NCBI RefSeq assembly: GCF_007993735.1
Contig: NZ_CP042453.1
Location: 2,604,001 to 2,668,000, forward strand
DNA from: Arenimonas daejeonensis
Lineage (GTDB): Bacteria > Pseudomonadota > Gammaproteobacteria > Xanthomonadales > Xanthomonadaceae
Direction: 5' to 3'
DNA: 64,000 nucleotides
The translations under genes were made by a program, and so were the position numbers. The number at the start of each line of letters is the position of its first letter. The stretch's first letter is position 1. Below the pieces are notes generated by a model that searched no databases, was not told where the DNA came from, and was given only the letters and a program-made list of their open reading frames with translations. Positions 19,057 to 27,682 of this stretch are shown here, in pieces.

Positions 19057-20395
19057 CCGGCCGCTCCCAGCGCGCGCAGCAGGCCGCGGGCCTTGGCCCG
19101 GGTTTCGTCGAGTTCGTGCGCCGCATCGGAATCGACCACGATGCCGGCGCCGGTGCGGAACTGCAGCTCCCTGCCCTGCAGCCAGGCGCTGCGGATCAGG
19201 ATGTTGAGGTCGAGATCGCCGTCGCGGTTCAGGTAACCGAGTGCGCCGGTGTAGGGGCCGCGTCCTTCGCCCTCGAGCTCGGCGATGATCTCCATGCAAC
19301 GGACCTTCGGTGCGCCGGTGATCGTGCCGCCGGGGAACACGGCGCGGATGACATCGCCGGGCGTCACGCCGTCGCGCAGTTGGCCGCCGACGTTGGAGAC
19401 GATGTGGTGCACGTGCGCGTAGCTCTCAACCGTCATCAGCTCGTCCACGCGCACGCTGCCGGGTTTGCAGACACGGCCCAGGTCGTTGCGCTCGAGGTCG
19501 ATCAGCATCACGTGTTCGGCGCGCTCCTTCGGGTTGCCGACCAGGTCGCGGATGCGCGCGGCTTCGTCGTCGCCGGGAAAGCGTGGCCGGGTGCCGGCGA
19601 TCGGCCGGGTTTCGGCACGGCGACCGCGTACCGAAACCAGCCGTTCCGGCGAGGAACTGAGCAGGGCCGCGTCACCGTGGCGCAGCAGGCCGGCGAATGG
19701 AGCGGGATTGGCCTTCCGCAGTTGCTCGTAAACGGCGGCGGGATCGGGAGCGCGGTCGAATTCCGCGCGCCAGGCGCGCGAGAGGTTGACCTGGAACACG
19801 TCGCCGGCGCGCAGGTAGTCGTGGATTCGGGCCACGCCGTCCAGGAAACGCTGCGGCGGGTCTTCGTGCAGGCGCGGCGGAGAAAACGAGGGAACTCCGG
19901 CCGGGCCGACCGCCGAAAGACGCCCGATCTCTTCAAGCCAGTGTCCGCCCCCGGCTCTGCGATCGCCAGCACGCGTCCGCTGTCGCGGTCGCGCAGGACG
20001 GCGGCGGGCGCGCGCAGGGCCAGGGCCACCGGCAACGTACCGGGGGCCGCGGTAAGCCGCAGGCCGGGCTCGACCTGGCCCGCGAGTTCATAAGCCAGGA
20101 ACAGGGCCCAACCGCCGCGGAAAGGAAATCCTGCGTCGGCATGCGGCAGCGTCGCATAAAGCCAGTCGGCGTCCAGCGCCGCCAGGAAATCGGCGCCGGC
20201 ATCGCTTCCGTCCAGCCGGCGCACCCGGCCATCGGTGTCGAGCCGCAGGCCGTCGCCATCGCCCAGCAGCAGCAGGTCCCAGCGCGACAGCGCATTGCCG
20301 CCGGCGACGCTTTCCAGCAGCAGCGGAAAACGCGCCGGGTCGGCGGACTGCATCCGCAGCAGGTCGGTGCCGGGAGCCAGCTCGCGGGTCAGCAT
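19053..20395 (-). CDS. pabB: Aminodeoxychorismate synthase component I (one frameshift)
   Basis: Makes 4-amino-4-deoxychorismate from chorismate with ammonia from PabA. The N-terminal part starts MLTRELAPGTDLLRMQSAD; after one lost base near 19935 the chorismate-binding domain continues with FQVNLSRAW, LIDLERNDLGRVC, FPGGTITGAPKVRCMEII and GAGIVVDSDAAHELDET. The motif RPIAGTRPR has alanine where E. coli PabB carries its nucleophilic lysine (PIKGT), so it resembles TrpE at this position. The assignment to PabB rests on the coupled pabC downstream. No pabA is here. Confidence 0.82.
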
Positions 20396-20418
20396 CGCGG
20401 CATGGCCCCGGGGTTCGA

Positions 20419-21657
20419 TCAGATCGTCCGGAACACCAGGGTGCCGTTGGTGCCGCCGAAGCCGAAGCCGTTGGACACGGCGACCTCGACCTTCTTCTGG
20501 CGTGCGACGTTGGGCACGTAGTCCAGGTCGCAGCCCTCGCCCGGGTTATCGAGGTTGATCGTCGGCGGGATCACGCCGGTGTGCAGGGCCATCACCGAGA
20601 ACACCGCTTCGACGCCGCCTGCGGCGCCCAGCAGGTGGCCGGTCATGGATTTGGTCGAGCTGACCATCATGTCGCGGGCGTGGTCGCCGAACGCGGCCTT
20701 GATCGCCATCGTCTCGCCCAGGTCACCCAGCGGCGTCGAAGTGCCGTGCGCGTTGAGGTAGCCGACCTGCTCGGCATTGACGCCGGCGTCCTTGAGCGCC
20801 GCGCGCATGCAGCGCGCCGCGCCGTCGCCGTTCTCGCTGGGCGCGGTCATGTGGAAGGCGTCGGAGCTGGCGCCGAAGCCGGCCAGCTCGCAGTAGATGC
20901 GGGCGCCGCGGGCCTTGGCGTGCTCGTACTCCTCGAGGATGAGGATGCCGGCGCCGTCGCCGAGCACGAAACCGTCGCGGTCCTTGTCCCAGGGGCGGGA
21001 GGCGCGGAGCGGATCGTCGTTGCGGGTGGACATGGCCTTCATCGAACAGAAGCCGCCCACCGAGGTCGGGGTGCAGCCGTGTTCGGCGCCGCCGGCGACC
21101 ATGATGTCGGCATCGCCGTACTGGATCATGCGCATGGCGATGCCGATGGAATGGTTGGAGGTGGCGCAGGCCGAGACGGCCGAGAAGTTCGGGCCCTTGA
21201 TGCCCTTCATGATCGTCAGCTGGCCCGGCAACATGTTGATGATGGTGCTGGGCACGTAGAAGGGCGAGATCTTGCGCGGGCCGCCCTCGTGCAGGGCGAT
21301 CGCGGTCTCCTCGATGCCACGCACGCCGCCGATGCCGGCGCCGATGATGGCGCCGATGCGTTCGGCATTGGCGTCGGTCACTTCCAGCCCGGCGTCGTCC
21401 ATCGCCTGGAAACAGGCGGCGAGGCCGTAGTGGATGAAGGTGTCCATCTTCTTGACGTCTTTCGGCGGCAGGAAGGACTTGGCGTCGAAATCGCGCACTT
21501 CGCCGGCGATGCGGGTGGCGTAGGCCGACGCGTCGAAATGGGTGATGGGGCCGATGCCGCAGCGGCCGGCCTGGATGCTGTCCCAGGCGGCGGCCAGGGT
21601 GTTGCCGATGGGCGAGACGATGCCCATACCGGTGACGACGACGCGACGGTGGCTCAT
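20419..21657 (-). CDS. fabF: Beta-ketoacyl-ACP synthase II
   Basis: Condensing enzyme of fatty-acid elongation, active on C14-C16 acyl-ACP. The start is ATG 21657 ([12 protein letters not shown]); an in-frame TTG at 21663 is not needed because GGAG sits at the right distance. The active-site Cys164 is in [11 protein letters not shown], and the two histidines are in [11 protein letters not shown] and [10 protein letters not shown]. It ends [12 protein letters not shown] as expected. The gene is intact at 412 residues. It is separated from acpP by two hairpins. Confidence 0.95.
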   Translation of the reverse strand: MSHRRVVVTGMGIVSPIGNTLAAAWDSIQAGRCGIGPITHFDASAYATRIAGEVRDFDAKSFLPPKDVKKMDTFIHYGLAACFQAMDDAGLEVTDANAERIGAIIGAGIGGVRGIEETAIALHEGGPRKISPFYVPSTIINMLPGQLTIMKGIKGPNFSAVSACATSNHSIGIAMRMIQYGDADIMVAGGAEHGCTPTSVGGFCSMKAMSTRNDDPLRASRPWDKDRDGFVLGDGAGILILEEYEHAKARGARIYCELAGFGASSDAFHMTAPSENGDGAARCMRAALKDAGVNAEQVGYLNAHGTSTPLGDLGETMAIKAAFGDHARDMMVSSTKSMTGHLLGAAGGVEAVFSVMALHTGVIPPTINLDNPGEGCDLDYVPNVARQKKVEVAVSNGFGFGGTNGTLVFRTI

Positions 21658-21700
21658 GGTCAACTCCGCTGAATTCTGTCCGCGCGGCCGATCCGCGCAT

Positions 21701-21755
21701 GCGCCGGAGTATCGCTCCGGCGCCTGAAACGCGCAGGGCCGCGCAAGCGCGGCCC
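21701..21755 (-). terminator. Tandem hairpins between acpP and fabF (possible attenuator)
   Basis: Two strong stems lie between acpP and fabF: GGGCCGCGC / GCGCGGCCC with an AA loop (21736-21755) and GCGCCGGAG / CTCCGGCGC with a TATCG loop (21701-21723). Neither is followed by a long T run, so partial termination or mRNA 3'-end protection of acpP is more likely than complete stop. Confidence 0.55.
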
Positions 21756-21777
21756 CGGCGTCACAACCGTCAGGCGA

Positions 21778-22017
21778 TCAAGCCTTGACGTGGGCCTTGA
21801 TGTAATCGATGGCCTGCTGGACCGAGGTGATCTTCTCAGCCTCTTCGTCCGGGATTTCGCACTCGAACTCTTCTTCGAGGGCCATGACCAGCTCGACGGT
21901 GTCCAGCGAGTCGGCGCCGAGGTCGTCCACGAACGAGGCGTTCACGGTGACTTCTTCTTCCTTCACGCCCAACTGCTCGATGACGATTTTCTTGACGCGT
22001 TCTTCGATGCTGCTCAT
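21778..22017 (-). CDS. acpP: Acyl carrier protein
   Basis: A 79-residue acidic carrier of growing acyl chains. The phosphopantetheine attachment Ser37 is in [10 protein letters not shown]. The sequence starts [17 protein letters not shown] and is intact. An extended ribosome-binding site GGAGGAG lies close upstream of the ATG, consistent with very high expression. Confidence 0.98.
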   Translation of the reverse strand: MSSIEERVKKIVIEQLGVKEEEVTVNASFVDDLGADSLDTVELVMALEEEFECEIPDEEAEKITSVQQAIDYIKAHVKA

Positions 22018-22053
22018 GGATCTTTCTCCTCCCGGAGGGATGTTTGCGGGCGC

Positions 22054-22059
22054 ATTGTA
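22054..22059 (-). promoter_or_regulatory. Candidate -10 box for acpP
   Basis: Reading the minus strand, TACAAT lies about 40 bases before the acpP ATG in the 130-base gap after fabG. No good -35 is visible, so this is a weak candidate for an internal promoter. Confidence 0.3.
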
Positions 22060-22147
22060 ATCAAATGGCGGCCGCGGCGGGCGCCGGTCGCGCCGCGGTC
22101 TGGATGGGGTGGCGGGATTCTAGCGCAAATCCTGCCAAAGCAAGGGC

Positions 22148-22891
22148 TTAGGGCATGTACATGCCGCCGTTGACGTGCAGGGTCTCGCCGGTGATGTAGG
22201 CCGCCGACGGGCCGGCCAGGAAGGCCACCGCCCTGGCGATGTCCGAGGGCTCGCCCAGGCGGCCCAGGGCGATCTGGCCGACCAGGGCCTCGCGTGAGGC
22301 TTCCGGCAGGTCCTTGGTCATGTCGGTCTGGATGAAACCCGGCGCCACCACGTTGACGGTGACGCCGCGGCTGCCGATTTCCTTGGCCAGCGACTTGCTG
22401 AAGGCGATGATGCCGGCCTTGGCCGCCGCGTAGTTGGCCTGGCCGGCGTTTCCGGTGACGCCGATCACCGAGGCGATGTTGATGATGCGGCCCTTGCGCG
22501 CCTTCATCATGCCGCGCATCACGGCCTTGGACGTGCGGTAGACCGAGCTGAGGTTGGTGTCGAGGATGGCCTGCCAGTCCTCGTCCTTCATGCGCATCAG
22601 CAGGTTGTCGCGGGTGATGCCGGCGTTGTTGACCAGGATCGAGACCGGGCCGAAGCTCTTGCCGATCTCCTCGATCACCGCCTCGACCTCGGCGCTGCTG
22701 GCGACGTCGAGCTTGCGCCCCGCCCCGCCCTTCGGCGCCAGGCGTTCGCCGATGGCGGCGGCGCCGGAGTCGCTGGTGGCGGTGCCGATGACCGTGGCGC
22801 CGAGCGCCGCCAGTTCGTCGGCGATGGCGGCACCGATGCCACGACTGGCGCCGGTGACCAGGACGATTTCGCCTTTCAGTACGTCGCTCAT
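22148..22891 (-). CDS. fabG: 3-oxoacyl-ACP reductase
   Basis: NADPH-dependent short-chain dehydrogenase of the elongation cycle, 247 residues. The nucleotide-binding TGASRGIG is at residues 13-20, NNAG near 88, and the catalytic triad is Ser141, Tyr154 and Lys158 (INIASVIG, YAAAKAG). The C-terminus GETLHVNGGMYMP is typical. The gene is intact and lies 21 bases after fabD. Confidence 0.97.
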   Translation of the reverse strand: MSDVLKGEIVLVTGASRGIGAAIADELAALGATVIGTATSDSGAAAIGERLAPKGGAGRKLDVASSAEVEAVIEEIGKSFGPVSILVNNAGITRDNLLMRMKDEDWQAILDTNLSSVYRTSKAVMRGMMKARKGRIINIASVIGVTGNAGQANYAAAKAGIIAFSKSLAKEIGSRGVTVNVVAPGFIQTDMTKDLPEASREALVGQIALGRLGEPSDIARAVAFLAGPSAAYITGETLHVNGGMYMP

Positions 22892-22912
22892 CGTTTTCCT
22901 TTCCGGGAATGC

Positions 22913-23853
22913 TCAGTTCTTCCACTCGGCCAGCGCGGCCTCGAAATCGGCCGGTGCGCCCAGTGCGCGTGCGTCCAGTGACTTGTCGATGCGCTTGACC
23001 AGGCCGGCCAGCACCTTGCCCGGGCCGCATTCGGCGACGTGCGTGACGCCGCGCGCGGCCAGCGCCTGCACGCAGTCGGTCCAGCGCACCGGCAGGTAGA
23101 GCTGGCGCACCAGCGCGTCGCGGATCGATTGCACGCCCTCGTGCACTTCGCCGTCGACGTTCTGCACGACCGGCAGCGCGGGTTCGCGCCAGGCCATCGC
23201 ATTCATCACTTCGCTCAGGCGGTTCGCGGCTTCGCGCATCAGCGGCGTGTGCGAAGGCACCGACACCGCGAGCTTCACCGTCTTGCGCACGCCGCGCGCG
23301 GCCAGTTCGGCCAGGGCACGGTCGACCGCCGCGGCACTGCCGCCGATGACGATCTGGCCGGGCGAGTTGTAGTTCGCCGGCACCACCACCTCGTCGCCGG
23401 CGACGGCGGCACAGACCTCGGCGACCAGAGCGTCTTCGGCGCCGAGCACGGCGGCCATCGCGCCGGTGCCGGCCGGCACCGCCAGCTGCATCAGGCGACC
23501 GCGTTCGCGCACGAGCTTCGCGCCATCGGCCAGGCTGATCGAACCGGCCGCCACCAGCGCGGCGTATTCGCCCAGGCTGTGTCCGGCCAGCAGGGTCGGC
23601 TGCGTGCCGCCCTGCGCCTGCCAGGCGCGCCATACGGCGACACCCGCGGCCAACAGGGCCGGCTGGGTGAACTCGGTCTGGTTGAGCTGCGCTTCCGGCC
23701 CCTGCTGGGACAAGACCCAGAGGTCGACGCCGGCGCCTTCCGAAGCCTCGGCGAAACTCTCGCGCACCTGCGGATGCGCCGCGGCGAGATCGGCGAGCAT
23801 GCCAAGGGACTGCGAGCCCTGGCCGGGAATACGAAGGCGATGCGCTGGCTCAT
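22913..23853 (-). CDS. fabD: Malonyl-CoA:ACP transacylase (one frameshift)
   Basis: Loads malonyl groups on ACP. The start is MSQRIAFVFP at 23853; one base lost near 23824 joins it to GQGSQSLGMLADLA. The active serine is in LLAGHSLGEYAALVA, the arginine in RERGRLMQ and the histidine in VSVPSHTPLM. The total length, about 313, is normal. Being essential, it is more likely mis-sequenced than mutated. Confidence 0.93.
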
Positions 23854-23927
23854 CGGGAGTCCGGTTGGCGGAACGGGGCGAATGATACGCGAGCGAAGCG
23901 GCGTGGCGTCTGTACCGAAGCGTAGGG

Positions 23928-24650
23928 TCAGCGGGTGGCCCGATGCAGACTGTGCAGTGCGTCACCCACCGCGCGCGCGCGTTCGCCGAACGGCCGCGTG
24001 AGCGGCGCGAGCCAGGCCAGCCGGCGCGCGGTAAGCGAGACCTCGCGCCGGGTTTCCGCCGACTCGCGCCCGAGGTGGGCGACCAGCAACTGCGCATGCC
24101 CGCCCGGCAGGTCGGTGAGGAAACGGGCGGTGGAGTGCGCGTAGAACAGCACATCGCGCGCCTGCGCCGCCGGCAGCGACATCATCGTCGCCGGATCCTC
24201 CTCAAGGTCGATGAAGCCGATGCGGCCATCGCGCAGGGTGAGGTTGCGCGCAAAGGCCTGGCTCAGGTAACCGCCGCGCACGTGCAGATCGTGCAGCGCG
24301 TCCAGCCCGAGCGACACCAGCGCTTGGCGACGGTGCGCATCGGGTTCGTGCCGGCAGGTTTCGGCAAGGGTCGGGCCGAGGTCGGACAGCAGAAGCTCGC
24401 GTTCGCCCACTTCGAGGATGCGTGGAACATGCGCTCCGAGCACCGCCAGCCGCCGGATCATCGCCTGCTCGGTGCGGCAGGCCAGTTCGGGACTCAGCGG
24501 GATCGGCGCCAGCAGCGCATTGGCGCCGAGCCGGCGCGCGAGCCAGCGCAGCGCGGCCACGCGGCGGCGATGGCCGCCGTCGGCATAGGTCTTGCGCCAC
24601 GCCACCCCCTCAGGCGCATCGGCGACCCGCTGGACTCGCGTCTGCGCCAC
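23928..24650 (-). CDS. Protein kinase-like fold protein between fabH and fabD, catalytic loop degenerate
   Basis: A 240-residue cytoplasmic protein with kinase-like landmarks: ILEVGERELLLSDLGPTLAET in the hinge region, LHDLHVRGGYLSQAFARNLTL where a catalytic loop would be, and IGFIDLEEDP at the DFG position. Compared with Kdo-kinase/Bud32 catalytic loops (HADLNAHN), the catalytic aspartate is replaced and only the asparagine and the metal-binding aspartate remain. It begins 6 bases after fabH. It may be a pseudokinase or a sugar/lipid-binding relative. Its function in lipid synthesis is unknown. Confidence 0.5.
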   Translation of the reverse strand: MAQTRVQRVADAPEGVAWRKTYADGGHRRRVAALRWLARRLGANALLAPIPLSPELACRTEQAMIRRLAVLGAHVPRILEVGERELLLSDLGPTLAETCRHEPDAHRRQALVSLGLDALHDLHVRGGYLSQAFARNLTLRDGRIGFIDLEEDPATMMSLPAAQARDVLFYAHSTARFLTDLPGGHAQLLVAHLGRESAETRREVSLTARRLAWLAPLTRPFGERARAVGDALHSLHRATR

Positions 24651-24656
24651 GGCCGA

Positions 24657-25631
24657 TCAATAGCGGATGAGCGCCGAACCCCAGGTGAAACCGCCGCCGA
24701 AGGCCTCCAGCAGCAGCAACTGGCCGCGCTGCACCTTGCCCGAGCGGACGGCTTCGTCCAGCGCCAGGGGCACCGAGCCGGACGAGGTGTTGCCGTGCTT
24801 GTGCACGGTGACGATGACGCGGTCCATCGGCATGTCCAGGCGCTTGGCCGTGGCCTCGATGATGCGCAGGTTGGCCTGGTGCGGGATCAGCCAATCGAGG
24901 TCGTGCTTGTCCAGGCCGTTGGCCGCGAGCGCTTCGTCCACGACGGCATCGAGCGCCTTGACGGCATGCTTGAAGACCTCGTTGCCGGTCATCAGCACAC
25001 GCACGCCGGCGTTTTTCTCTTCCGGCTTGAAGCCGACGGAAACGCCGACCGGGTTGTACAGCAGTTCCTTCTTGCCGCCGTCGGCGTGCAGGTGGGTCGA
25101 CAGGATGCCGGCTTCGGCATCGGCCTTGAGCACCACCGCGCCGGCACCGTCGCCGAACAGCACGCAGGTGTTGCGGTCGGACCAGTCCAGCATGCGGGTC
25201 AGGGTTTCCGCGCCGACGACCAGCACCGTCTTCGCGTTGCCCGCCCGGATGAAGTTGTCGGCCACGCTCATCGCGAAGATGAAACCCGAGCACGCGGCGT
25301 TGACGTCGAACGCGGCGCAGCCGTTGGCACCGATGCGGTGCTGCAGCAGGCAGGCGGTGGACGGGAAGATGAGGTCGGGCGTGGTGGTGCCGACTATGAT
25401 CAGGTCGAGCTCGGCGGCGGTGACGCCGGCGGCTTCCATGGCGGCGATCGCGGCGCGCTCGGCCAGGTCGCAGGTGGTCTCGCCCTCGGCCACGACGTGG
25501 CGCTGGCGGATTCCGGTGCGGCTGGTGATCCATTCGTCGCTGGTTTCGACGAACTGCTCCAGGTCCTTGTTGGTCAGGATCTTGGCCGGCAGGGCACTGC
25601 CGGTGCCGGCGATACGCGAATACACGGCCAT
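24657..25631 (-). CDS. fabH: Beta-ketoacyl-ACP synthase III
   Basis: Initiates fatty-acid synthesis from acetyl-CoA and malonyl-ACP. The active-site Cys114 is in [11 protein letters not shown], the histidine in [12 protein letters not shown] and the asparagine in [15 protein letters not shown]. The 324-residue protein is intact and starts [15 protein letters not shown]. In E. coli plsX lies between rpmF and fabH; it is absent here. A hairpin in the 136-base gap upstream may regulate read-through from rpmF. Confidence 0.96.
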   Translation of the reverse strand: MAVYSRIAGTGSALPAKILTNKDLEQFVETSDEWITSRTGIRQRHVVAEGETTCDLAERAAIAAMEAAGVTAAELDLIIVGTTTPDLIFPSTACLLQHRIGANGCAAFDVNAACSGFIFAMSVADNFIRAGNAKTVLVVGAETLTRMLDWSDRNTCVLFGDGAGAVVLKADAEAGILSTHLHADGGKKELLYNPVGVSVGFKPEEKNAGVRVLMTGNEVFKHAVKALDAVVDEALAANGLDKHDLDWLIPHQANLRIIEATAKRLDMPMDRVIVTVHKHGNTSSGSVPLALDEAVRSGKVQRGQLLLLEAFGGGFTWGSALIRY

Positions 25632-25699
25632 CGTCTTTCCTCTCAGCGACGCGCCCCGCCGGCCCGGGCGGCCATGGCGGAGGGGAACACCAGAAACGC

Positions 25700-25725
25700 A
25701 CGCGGCGGGACCAGGCCCGCCGCGT
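25700..25725 (-). terminator. Strong hairpin between rpmF and fabH
   Basis: A perfect 10-base stem ACGCGGCGGG / CCCGCCGCGT with a 6-base loop follows rpmF, and on the minus strand is trailed by a short T-rich tract (GCGTTTCTGG). It is placed to reduce transcription into the fab genes, as an attenuator. Confidence 0.55.
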
Positions 25726-25767
25726 CCAGCATAAATCCGTTTCGCCCCCTGGGGGCGAAGGCCGGAC

Positions 25768-25962
25768 TCAGTCTTCGGCGACCGCCGACGACTTCACGTC
25801 GATGACCTTCTTGCCACGGTAGTAGCCGTCCTTGGTCACGTGGTGGCGGATGTGGGTCTCGCCCGAGGTCGGGTCGGTGGCCAGCTGCTTGGCGGTGAGG
25901 GCGTCGTGCGAGCGGCGCTGGCCGCGGCGGGACGGGGTGACGCGGGACTTCTGGACGGCCAT
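25768..25962 (-). CDS. rpmF: Ribosomal protein L32
   Basis: A 64-residue basic large-subunit protein. [20 protein letters not shown] is the family signature; the mid part [22 protein letters not shown] is conserved. It lacks the paired cysteines of the zinc-binding form. It follows yceD by 13 bases, the usual pair. Confidence 0.97.
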   Translation of the reverse strand: MAVQKSRVTPSRRGQRRSHDALTAKQLATDPTSGETHIRHHVTKDGYYRGKKVIDVKSSAVAED

Positions 25963-25975
25963 GGTCTATCTCCAA

Positions 25976-26491
25976 CTACTTCTTCGGTGCCTTCAACGCG
26001 GCGAGCGCGGCGAAAGGGTTCGGTTTCACTTCTTCTTCCTCGATGTCGGCGGGCCATTCGGCCGTGACCTCCATCGAGCGCGGATCGATCGGTACCACCG
26101 GGATGGCGAGGATCAGTTCGTCCTCCACCAGCTCGGCCGGGTGCAGCTCGCCGTGGGCATCCAGCAGGATCGGCTCCATGCCCTCCGGCAGCGCGGCTTC
26201 CTGCGCTTCGTCGGTGATCAGGCCGAGGCGCTGGACCAGCTGGACCGGATGCAGGAAACGTTCCAGCGTCCGTTGGCACTGCAGCGGCAACTCGGCTTCC
26301 AACCGGATCTCGACATAACGCAGGTCGAGCGAATCGCGGCCGAACTCCATCTCGTAGCGGCAGTCACCCTCGGCGTCCATCAGGCCCTCGCGCAGCCGGG
26401 TCATCCCGGACAGCGGCAGGCGGCCTTCGAAACGCCGCTTGGCCGCGACCATGCGCCAGGCATCGAGCACAGGGGGCAGGGACGCGGACAT
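25976..26491 (-). CDS. yceD: YceD / DUF177 family protein
   Basis: A 171-residue acidic protein starting MSASLPPVLDAWRMVAAKRRFEG. Members lie upstream of rpmF in most bacteria and are linked to 23S rRNA accumulation in plants and E. coli, but the mechanism is unknown. Conserved features are RLREGLMDAEGDCRYEM and LQCQRTLERFLHPV, with acidic patches VEDELILAIPVVP. The ATG at 26491 is the natural start, yet it lies only a few bases after the predicted transcription start. Confidence 0.9.
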   Translation of the reverse strand: MSASLPPVLDAWRMVAAKRRFEGRLPLSGMTRLREGLMDAEGDCRYEMEFGRDSLDLRYVEIRLEAELPLQCQRTLERFLHPVQLVQRLGLITDEAQEAALPEGMEPILLDAHGELHPAELVEDELILAIPVVPIDPRSMEVTAEWPADIEEEEVKPNPFAALAALKAPKK

Positions 26492-26500
26492 AAGCGCGAA

Positions 26501-26529
26501 ATGATAGGGCCGGGGCCGGGTCATGTCAA
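26501..26529 (-). promoter_or_regulatory. Near-consensus sigma-70 promoter for yceD-rpmF-fab operon
   Basis: On the minus strand TTGACA (26524-26529) is separated by 17 bases from TATCAT (26501-26506). The predicted start lies about 26494, so the yceD message would have almost no leader. Confidence 0.85.
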
Positions 26530-26609
26530 ACCTAAGCCTTTGCGTCCGCTGGGGTTTGCCGCCCCGTCGGGGCCTGGTGCAGACTGCCGCCAGCCTTTCG
26601 GACCCCATC

Positions 26610-27095
26610 ATGCCCACCGCCCTGACGATCGCCGGCCTGGCCGCCCTGGCCCTGGCCCTTTACCTGTTGGCCTCGATCCTGCGCGCCCGGCGCCGTGACC
26701 GCAGCCTGATCCGCCTGCTGGACCTGGCCGACGCCATGCAGGCCCTGCTCGACCGCAGCCAGGAGCGCATGGCCGCGATGCAGGCCGTGGTCGGGCGGGT
26801 CCCGGCCGACATCGCTGCGGTGGCCCATGCCTCGCTGGATGGCACCCAGCCCATCCTGGACGCCAAGCGCGACGTGCTGCAGCACCGGCTCTGGATCCAG
26901 AAACACGGGCAAAGCGCCAGCCAGCGCGAGCTGGACACCGCCTGCGCCGCCCTGGACCGCGCCCGCAGCCGCCTGGCGGCCCAGTTGGACGAGCTGGAAC
27001 GCGCCGGCGCCGAGCTGGCCCAGGCCACCGAGGCCAGTGCCGAGGCGGCCAGACGGGAACCGGCCACGCTGCGGCGGGATCCGGGGCCGACGTGA
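26610..27095 (+). CDS. Membrane-anchored coiled-coil protein of unknown function
   Basis: A 161-residue protein starting MPTALTIAGLAALALALYLLASIL, a single N-terminal membrane helix, followed by a long charged helix rich in alanine, leucine and glutamate (DLADAMQALLDRSQERMAAMQ, ACAALDRARSRLAAQLDELERAG). It is probably a cytoplasmic coiled coil attached to the inner membrane. I do not recognise a family. The stop overlaps the GTG of the Maf gene (GTGA), so the two are co-translated. Confidence 0.5.
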   Translation: MPTALTIAGLAALALALYLLASILRARRRDRSLIRLLDLADAMQALLDRSQERMAAMQAVVGRVPADIAAVAHASLDGTQPILDAKRDVLQHRLWIQKHGQSASQRELDTACAALDRARSRLAAQLDELERAGAELAQATEASAEAARREPATLRRDPGPT

Positions 27096-27667
27096 ACCCC
27101 CTGATCCTGGCCTCGACCTCACGCTACCGGCGTGAGCTGCTGGGCCGGCTGGGCCTGGCCTTCGACACAGACCGCCCGGAGGTGGATGAAGCCGCCCTGC
27201 ACGGCGAAACCCCGGCCGGACTGGCAACCCGCCTGGCCGAAGCCAAGGCCCGGGCCGTGGCCGTGCGTCACCCCGGCGCCTGGATCATCGGTTCCGACCA
27301 GGTGGCGGACCGTGACGGCCAACTGCTGGGCAAACCCGGCGACCGCGATGCCGCCCTCGCCCAACTGCTGGCGGCCTCGGGCCGCAGCGTGCGATTCCAC
27401 ACCGCCTGGTGCCTGCTGGGGCCGGAAGGGCAACGCCTGGCCGGGCAGGACCTGACCGAAGTGCGGTTCCGGGAACTGGAGCGCGACGGGATCCTGCGCT
27501 ACCTCGAGATCGAACAGCCCTACGACTGCGCCGGCAGCTTCAAGTGCGAGGGCCTGGGCATCGTGCTGTTCGAAGCCATCCACAGCCAGGACCCGACGGC
27601 CCTCGTCGGCCTGCCGCTGATCGCGCTGTCGCAGGCGCTGCGCGTGGCCGGGTTCCGGCTGCCCTGA
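27092..27667 (+). CDS. yceF: Maf-family nucleotide pyrophosphatase YceF
   Basis: A 191-residue house-cleaning enzyme that hydrolyses modified nucleotides, with YceF acting on m7GTP. The start is GTG at 27092. The signature [32 protein letters not shown] and GKPGDRDAA mark the substrate pocket, and the YceF branch is supported by YDCAGSFKCEGLGI. The gene is intact. Confidence 0.9.
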   Translation: MNPLILASTSRYRRELLGRLGLAFDTDRPEVDEAALHGETPAGLATRLAEAKARAVAVRHPGAWIIGSDQVADRDGQLLGKPGDRDAALAQLLAASGRSVRFHTAWCLLGPEGQRLAGQDLTEVRFRELERDGILRYLEIEQPYDCAGSFKCEGLGIVLFEAIHSQDPTALVGLPLIALSQALRVAGFRLP

Positions 27668-27682
27668 ACCATCCGGTCCGGG

